DNA of 64,000 bases from Valencia hispanica (Eukaryota; Chordata; Actinopteri; Cyprinodontiformes; Valenciidae), in the NCBI GenBank assembly GCA_963556495.2, contig OY747705.1:36204298-36268297 (forward strand), given 5' to 3'. The position numbers and the translations under genes are program-made. Below the pieces are notes generated by a model. That model did not search any database. It had not been told where the DNA came from and was given only the letters and a program-made list of their open reading frames with translations. Positions 57,171 through 64,000 of this stretch are shown here, piece by piece. The first letter of the stretch is position 1. Each line of letters opens with the position of its first letter.

Positions 57171-59966
57171 GGCACTTTTTAATGTTCGCTCTCTGCTGAA
57201 CAAAACTTTTATAATAAATGATCTGATTTTAGACCATAATCTTCATTGTTTATTTTTAACAGAAACTTAGCTGAGTGCAGATGCCCCTGTTGTTCTTACA
57301 GAGGCCTCCCCACCTGATTTTAACTTCACTTATTCTACGAGAAGTAGCAAAAGGGGAGGCGGAACTGCTTTTATAAGTTCATCAACACTTTCCGCCAAGC
57401 CTGTTTTATTTGATAACTCTTTTACTTTTGAATATAAAGCAAATGTTTTTTAGCATTCCTCAGATTTTATGTGTCACAATTTATAGGCCTCCTAAAAAGA
57501 GTGCACTTTTTATTCAAGAATTTTCAGTTTTTATCAATTTTGCACAACTCCTTTGAAAGGATCATTTTAGCTGGTGATTTTAATCTACATATAGATAACC
57601 TTTTAGATCCTTTATCAACAGATTTTTTAAACATCCTGACTTATGGATTTTGCAAAGAAGATATGGATTTTAGCCAACATGTCATGCAGCCGACTCACAA
57701 CAAAGGACACACCCTGGACTTGGTCATCATGGCCTGTCCACCCGTGTGTCCTCTGTTGTTGACTTGGCTGTCTCTGACCACTACTGTGTGTTTTTTTAAT
57801 ATCACCAGTTTTATTCAGCAAGAGACCTCTATGAGAACTGTCAGGAAGTGCCATCTAACTCCTGAAGTGGCTGCAGGTTTTCTGGAAATTTTTAAAAAGA
57901 ATCCTCCTATTGTTTTACCTGCCCCCTGTGATTTTATTGTAAAGGATTTTAACAGAAGGCTTCAGTCCACTCTTGACCGGCTTGTTCCACTACAAGTTAA
58001 AAGTTTATAATCTAAAGCTGCAACGCCGTGGAAAAATGAAAACCTCCGAAAAATGAAGAGAAATTGTAGGCCGGCAGAGAGAAAATGGAGGAAAAGTAAA
58101 ACCACAATAAACCATCAAATATACACAGATCTTCTCAAATTATACAACAATGCAATAAGAAATTCATACTTCGCCAAAATCATCTCGGAACATAAAAATA
58201 ATTAAAAAATCCTTTTTTCTACCATTGATAAACTTTTTAACAGAGCTACTACTGCATTTTCTAAAACCCCGTCAAACAATCTTTGTGAGGAGTTCGCAGA
58301 CCACTTCAGAGGGAAGGTAGACACCATCAGATGTAAGATTTTATCTTCTCAGAGTAACATGGTTTTAGACAAATCTTAGTGTGTGTCTTTACCGGAGGAA
58401 ACGCTGGACAGTTTTGTCCTGGTAGAAGATGGGACTCTTGATAAAGTTTTCTCCTCAGTGAGGCCCACCACATGTGTTTGGGACCCGATTCCCACTTCCT
58501 TTTTTAAGCAATTTTATGGATCTTTTAGAGATTAGATTTTAACCATGATGAATTGCTCCCTTCAGACAGGGGTCTTTCCTGCCGCCTTTAAAGGGCCGTA
58601 ATGAGGCCCCTGTTGAAGAAGAGCAATTTAGATTTTAATGATTTTAACAATTTTAGACCGGTATCTAACTTACCTTTTTTAAGCAAAATTTTAGAAGAAA
58701 TTGTTTTAATTCAACTTAATGATTTTATTAATGAGCACAATGTCCTTGAGAAATTTCAATCTGGTTTTAGGGTGAACCACAGCACAGAGACAGCTCTTTT
58801 AAATATTTTCAATGATTTTAGATTAAACTATGATGCACAGAGGGTGACAGTGTTGGTTCTACTGGATCTAAGCGCTGCCTTCGATACAGTAGACCACACT
58901 ATTCTTTTAACCCGTTTAAAACAGATTGGCCTCTCTGGTGCTGTTCACAAATGATTCACATCCTATCTCACAGACAGGACTTTTATGGTAAGTTTAGATA
59001 CCTGCTCCTCTAGGGTCCATAGGAATACATGTGGTGTGCCCCAGGGTTCGATTTTAGGCCCAGTGCTTTTTAACCTGTATATGCTCCCTCTTGGCAGCGT
59101 CATCAGAAGACATGGAGTCAACTTTCACAGTTATGCTGATGATACCACAGCTGTACATCTCCATGTCTCCCGATGACACACGGCCAATGGATGCACTTTT
59201 TAACTGCATTTTAGACATTAAATCCTGGATGGCAGAAAACTTTCTCCAGCTCAACCAGGACAAAACTGAAGTTTTAGTCATCGGTCCTGAGCCTCAGAGA
59301 GAGAAACGTTTACCAAAACTACAATCACTGTCGTTTAATCCCTCTTTACAAGTGAAGAACCTGGGCGTGATTTTTGACTCTGAGCTGACTTTTATTCCTC
59401 ACATAAAAAATATTACTAAAATAGGTTTTTATAAACTAAAGAACATCGCCAGAGTCCGCCCCATTCTCTCTCGGGCCAGTACGGAGACACTGATGCATGC
59501 TTTTAGCTCCAGTAGAATTGATTACTGTAATGCCCTGCTTTCTGGTCTTCCCAAAAAGAGTATATCAGGTTTACAACTACTACAAAATTCAGCAGCACGT
59601 GTCCTGATGAAGACCAGGAGGCGGGAGCACATAACACCGGTCTTAAAATCACTCCATTGGCTCCCCATACATTTCAGGATTGACTTTAAGGTTCTTTTAA
59701 TGGTTTTTAAGTGTCTTAATGGTCTTGGGCCTTCTTATCTCTCTGAACTGCTTTTACCATATAAACCTTCGCGGTCTCTGCGCTCCTCTGGCAGCCGTCT
59801 CCTTGTCACCCCAAAAGTCAGGACATACACGCATGGCGAGGCATCTTTCCAGTTTTATGGCCCTCACCTCTGGAGCAGGCTGCCAGAGGACCTCAGGGCT
59901 GCAGAGAACGTTCATGTTTTTAAGAGCAGGCTCAAGACTCACCTTTTTAGCCTAGCTTTTAACTGA
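57171..59966 (+). pseudogene. L2 ORF2 (endonuclease-RT), copy B
   Basis: Endonuclease: MALFNVRSLLNKTF, LFLTET with a stop replacing the Trp of TETWLS (57269), ERIILAGDFNLHIDNLLDPL (57540 on). RT: RPLLKKSNLDFNDFNNFRPV (58601), [40 protein letters not shown] (58985), a YADD block around 59133-59145 with a one-base frame change right after it, then SWMAENFLQLNQDKTEVLVI, SRIDYCNALLSGLPKKSISG and ending RLKTHLFSLAFN at 59966. Few lesions per kb compared with copy C, so younger, but dead. Confidence 0.8.
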
Positions 59967-60053
59967 TTATTATTTATTACTGTTTGTTTAATTGCATGTT
60001 TTATATGGTTATATTTTTATCAGTTTTACTATTTAATCTTAGCACATTAATTA

Positions 60054-60078
60054 GTGTGAATACTTTAGGCATTCACAC
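60054..60078. repeat. Short hairpin
   Basis: GTGTGAAT (60054-60061) and ATTCACAC (60071-60078) are inverted with a 9-nt loop, at the point where L2 copy B gives way to other repeat DNA. Confidence 0.7.
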
Positions 60079-60079
60079 T

Positions 60080-61520
60080 CTTGAGATCCTCTTACCTTCT
60101 TCTGGTTGCTTCCGTACGTTTTTTGAACTTCATCTACTTCTGCATACTTTGTGCTATTTTAACCATTCAACTTTTCAATTATTCAGCTTATTCTGCTCTT
60201 TCCGGCTATATCTTTTGGTATTCATAACCTTCATACTTTTTATAATATTCAACTTTTTATTCTTTTTTTGCTCCCATTGAAATGAATGGAAAACCTCAAA
60301 AATTCTGCTAAATCTCGCCTGTTCTGCAAAACTAACTACTTCCACATACTTCCACTTAGAAACACCATTCAAATCTTAAAATGTAGTCATACTCTTCAGC
60401 TATTACTGTATGTCTCGGCTTCTTCCTAACTTGTTTTCATACAATCCTTCCTCAAGTTTCTGGTCCCGAAATGATCAGATTTCTGAAAATACATGAATGT
60501 CTATGGGATCGAAGCAATTAAGCTAGAGTGGCCCACTCTAGCAGAATTACACTTTTTGCACATATTATATATCAAAACGTAGGTTATCAATTTTTGCTTC
60601 AGGAAATGTTACCAAACTTTATGTGACAGTTACAGTTTTTTGGCAAATCGACCCGAAGCAAAGTGCCCAGGAAGGACCATTGGAATGCATTGGGACTGAG
60701 CAAAAATTCAGAGGACAGCCGGATTCTGACTCATATTCGTAAAGTCATATCTCATAAACGATGCAACGTAGAAACATGAGCCTTGTGCCAATATAACTTC
60801 AGACCTTCCTGACGCTCATGATTCAAAAATTTTTTTGATACCTGTTACCGTTTCTCCATAAGTTTTGTTTGTTCGAGTGTAACAAATCTGCTCTTCGCTA
60901 AAACGGCTCAGATTCAAAAATGCCAAAATCATGCGCATTTTTACAAAATCACTGCTCCTAGACAGATTGAGGTATACACATGAAACGGACTATGTTTCTT
61001 CATCAAAGCCTGCTGATACTCACAGTGAAAGAATAATTTCGATAGGCCTTATATTTTCTGAGTAAGAGGATGTAGTTCGGGACCAAGGAAGGACAGATTA
61101 ATGTTTCCATCAAATTTATCCACATATTCGACGTCATTTTACAGCTGTAATATTATATTTTCAACAAATTGAGTGGATTGAGAGCATTCCCCTATCCGTT
61201 CCGATAAAAACGGTACATTGGTGATTACCTGTTAAAACGGCTGAGAAATTAGGAGACATAAGTGAGGTGCTGCACTTAGACTGTCTCCCCCAGTCACAGC
61301 CTGCGTGTGATTGGTCGAGAAATGGCAGGCCTTTTCATGGCTTTAGGTGGAGCTCCCTCTTGTGGTTGAAAAGAGAATTACTATACATTATGGCCTCCAC
61401 TGTAAAACTGACGTTTCAGGGTAATTGTAAGACATCTTAAACAACTTGTAGATTTAATACAAATCAGTTCACCAGGACTTTTGATTACTCTGTAAAATAT
61501 GATGATCAATACAGTCTCAT
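60080..61520. repeat. Unclassified interspersed repeat, non-coding
   Basis: No ORF with domains. Phrases such as CCATTGAAATGAATGGAAAA and ATGAATGTCTATGGGATCGA are familiar from fish repeat DNA, but I cannot name the element. It is continuous with the tandem array to the right. Confidence 0.4.
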
Positions 61521-64000
61521 AGGTACTAGGCAGGCAACAGCGGCCATTTTACTGTACGAACACCTGGAAAACAGTGATTACTTTTTAAGGGCAATTACAC
61601 AGACTTGTATGTTTAGGGGATTGTTGGCATTATAAATGGAGTAAGATATTGTTAGCTAACTTGCTATTGTTATCCATTATACTAACACTAGCATTTAAGA
61701 TAATAACATTTTAGCTAATTTTGACTTAACTGCTAAAATTAACATAATGGATGGATTGAGTTACTGTTAACCAACATGTTGGTGTTTACCAACATGCTAT
61801 CTCTAGCATTTAAGCTAACATGAGCGTTTTAGCTATTGTTCACTAATATTAGTATTTTAGGAAGATTTTAACATACTGAAAGGATTAAGTTCATGATAAC
61901 GAACATGTTAGTGTTTGCCAACATGCTATCTGTGGCATTTTAGCTAACATTAGCATTTTAGCTAACATTAGCTATTATTTGGTTTTTGGGTTGATTTGAA
62001 CAAACTGAATTAGTTAAGTTATTGTTAACCAATGTATTCATGGTTGCCAACATACTACAAATAGCTTTTTGCTAACCATAGCAATTTAGCTCATTCAAGC
62101 TAACAATGGGATTATAGATAATCATTTAATTATTTAGAATATTTTAACACACTGAAAGGATTAAGTTAATGGTAACGAACATGATACTGTTTGCCAACAT
62201 GCTACCACTAGCATTTAAGCTAACACTAGTATAGCAGTTAGTATCAAAATTTAAGCTAATTCAGCTAATTGTAGCTAACACTTCCCTTTAAGCATATTTT
62301 TATTATACTGAATGGTTTGAATTATTGTTAACCAACATGTTTGTGTTTGTAAACATGCTACCACTCGCATTTTAGCTAACATTAGCATGTTAGATAATTT
62401 TCAATAATATTGGAGTTATGGCTTGTTTTCAATTTACTGAATATAATGAGTCTTCTTTTAACCAACATAGTTGTGTTTCCCAACATGCTACTACTAGCGT
62501 TTTGGGTAATATTTGGAATTTAGCTGATAAGTCTTCCTTTAACCAACATAGTTGTCTTTCCCAACATGCTACTACTAGCGTTTTGGGTAATAATTGGAAT
62601 TTAGCTGATTTTAGGTAACACTGGCATTTAAGCTAATTGTGAGTTTTTCTATGCAGTAGGGTTGGTAGACTACTTTTATTTTTTCTGCTGATTCTGTGCA
62701 ATACACTACAGCAAGTCTTCTACAGTTGACTTCAAATACTTCAGGTACTAGGCAGGCAACAGTGGCCATTTTACTGTTCCAACACCTGGAAAACAGTGAT
62801 TACTTTTAAATGGCAGTTACACAGAATTGTGTGTTTAGGCAATCTTAGGCATTATAAATGAACTAAGATATTGTTAGCTAACTTACTATTGTTATCCATT
62901 TTACTAACACTATAATTTAAGCCAACATTAGCATTTTAGCTAATTTTGACTTAATAGCTAAAGTTAACCTACTGAATGGATTGAGATACAGTTAACCAAC
63001 ATGTTAGTGTTTGACAACATGCTATCTATGGCATGTTAGCTAACATTAGCATTTTAGCTAACATCGGCATTTTAGCTAATTTTGGCTATCATTTGGTTTT
63101 TGGGTTGATTTTAACAAACTGAATGGGTTGTTATTGTTAACCAATATGTTCATGTATGTATTTAAGTCTTTCAAGCTAACAATGGAATTTTAGCTAATTT
63201 TGACTTAACAACCAAAATTAACATAATAAATGGATTGAGTTAATGTTAACCATCATGATGGTACTTACCAACATGCTATCTCTAGCATTTAAGCTAAAAA
63301 TAACATTTAAGCTAACATTAGCATTTCAGCTAATATTAGCTAATATTTGCATTTGAGGAAGATTTTATCATACTGAAAGGATTAAGTTTATGGTAACGAT
63401 TATGTTAGTGTTTGCCAACATGCTTTCTGTGGCATTTAAGCTAACATTAGCATTTTAGCTAACATTAGAAATTTAGCTAATATTAGCTAGCATTTGGTTT
63501 TTGGGTTGATTTTAACATAATGGGTTGAGTTATTGTTAACCTGAGGGATTGCTGAAGGATTGCTGTAGTTGGAAAGTCTGCATCAACGGGGCCCAACCTC
63601 ACGCCAATGACTGACGCAATCTGCTGGGATTCCTTAAATAGGAAACTTTTTAACTGATTGGAATGTATAAATGTATTGAAATTACTTCTTGTTAAGTGCC
63701 TTGAGATGACATCTGTTGTGAATTGGCGCTATATAAATAAACTGAATTGAAAAAAATTGAAAATTAACCTATATGTTCATGTTTGCTACCATGCTGCAAA
63801 TCGTTTTTTTTTTACTAACAATAGCAATTAAGCTCAGTCAAGCTAACAACGCAATTTTAGCTCATTTTGACTTAACAGCTAGAAGTAACATAATGAATGG
63901 ATTGAGATACTGTTAACCAACATGTTGGTGTTTACCAACAAGCTATCTCTAGCATTTAAGCTAACATTAGTATTTTAGCTAATATTCGCTAATATTTGCA
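61521..64000. repeat. GCTAACATTAGC-type degenerate tandem array
   Basis: Built from variants of TTTAGCTAACATTAGCAT and of TTAACCAACATGTTNGTGTTT/CCAACATGCTA, themselves partly palindromic. A block at 61521 (AGGTACTAGGCAGGCAACAG...) recurs at 62743, an offset of 1222 bp, showing higher-order duplication. The array continues off the window. Short Cys/Ser-rich frames in it (for example 62418-62618) merely translate the repeats. Confidence 0.8.
63542..63763 (+). mobile_element. Short L2-type 3' end (or L2-mobilised SINE) in the array
   Basis: About 220 bp ending TTGGCGCTATATAAATAAACTG with an AATTGAAAAAAATTGA tail interrupts the array. TTAACC occurs on both sides (63536-63541 and 63764-63769), and the array resumes in register. 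The tail is of the type in L2 copy C (29990-30030). Confidence 0.65.

Larger units (their letters stand above)
55448..60010 (+). mobile_element. L2/Maui-like LINE, copy B
   Basis: Long plus-strand copy sharing its 5' UTR (TTTTTAACTGGTTTTAAA-type repeats, 55525-55625) with copy A. ORF1 55660-56885, ORF2 57171-59966. Its 3' UTR diverges about 45 bp after the ORF2 stop into other repeat DNA, so the usual TTTGATTTGAT tail is missing. Not interrupted by other elements. Confidence 0.75.

Overview
This is repeat-dense vertebrate nuclear DNA, almost certainly from a ray-finned (teleost) fish. Evidence: several LINE lineages with fish-type proteins (L1/Tx1-like, L2/Maui-like, a Rex1/Babar-like family and an RTE/Rex3-like tail), Tc1-like transposases, PIF/Harbinger transposase plus Myb/SANT partner genes with spliceable introns, a chromodomain Ty3/Gypsy element of the Tf1/sushi type, and AT-rich DNA with AC, TA and GA microsatellites. 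I see no convincing host protein-coding gene, tRNA, rRNA or CRISPR array. Nearly all coding potential belongs to mobile elements, and most of it is broken.

Layout. 1-7775: an L1-like LINE on the minus strand with a very G-rich 3' region (1-2929), broken ORF2 (2930-5964, endonuclease lost), ORF1 and an upstream ORF. 8060-8330: AC/CCCTAA-type repeat. 8330-11135: PIF/Harbinger element with two convergent genes. 11505-11640: L1 5' end in the opposite orientation. 11640-15150: mostly gene-free, with one possible exon. 15150-20090: two abutting head-to-tail copies of a Rex1-like LINE (minus). 20090-21950: gene-free. 21955-24590: Tc1 remnants, a compound microsatellite, an LTR-like repeat and a MITE-like element with a long hairpin. 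25540-30035: decayed L2. 30036-34745: mostly gene-free. 34745-35645: two small LINE fragments.

The centre (35896-51695) is a nest. An L1 ORF2 is split by an LTR-like insertion (36574-37677 plus about 48315-48325). That insertion is split by an L2 (37678-48301, 13-bp target duplication). The L2 is split by a young, apparently intact chromodomain LTR retrotransposon (40192-45793, 5-bp target duplication). A Rex3-like fragment sits in the same L1 (48785-49414, 11-bp target duplication).

51696-53640 holds the left end and Myb/SANT gene of a second Harbinger-type element, split by a second copy of the 23.2-kb LTR-like repeat. 53774-54862 is a Tc1-like transposase with a lost catalytic Glu. 54960-55446 is an L2 tail (minus), 55448-60010 another long L2, and 60080-64000 unclassified repeat DNA passing into a GCTAACATTA-type tandem array with a 1.22-kb duplicated block.

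The most interesting object is the LTR retrotransposon at 40192-45793. Its LTRs are almost identical and gag and pol are open. The 11 bases just after the 5' LTR are exactly complementary to 11 bases about 30 nt downstream of a TATA-like box in the LTR, which is the signature of Tf1/sushi-type self-primed reverse transcription. The first gag ATG lies inside the LTR, so the primer-binding site would be translated as gag codons. All clade names are from recognition of protein and terminal motifs; no database search was run.
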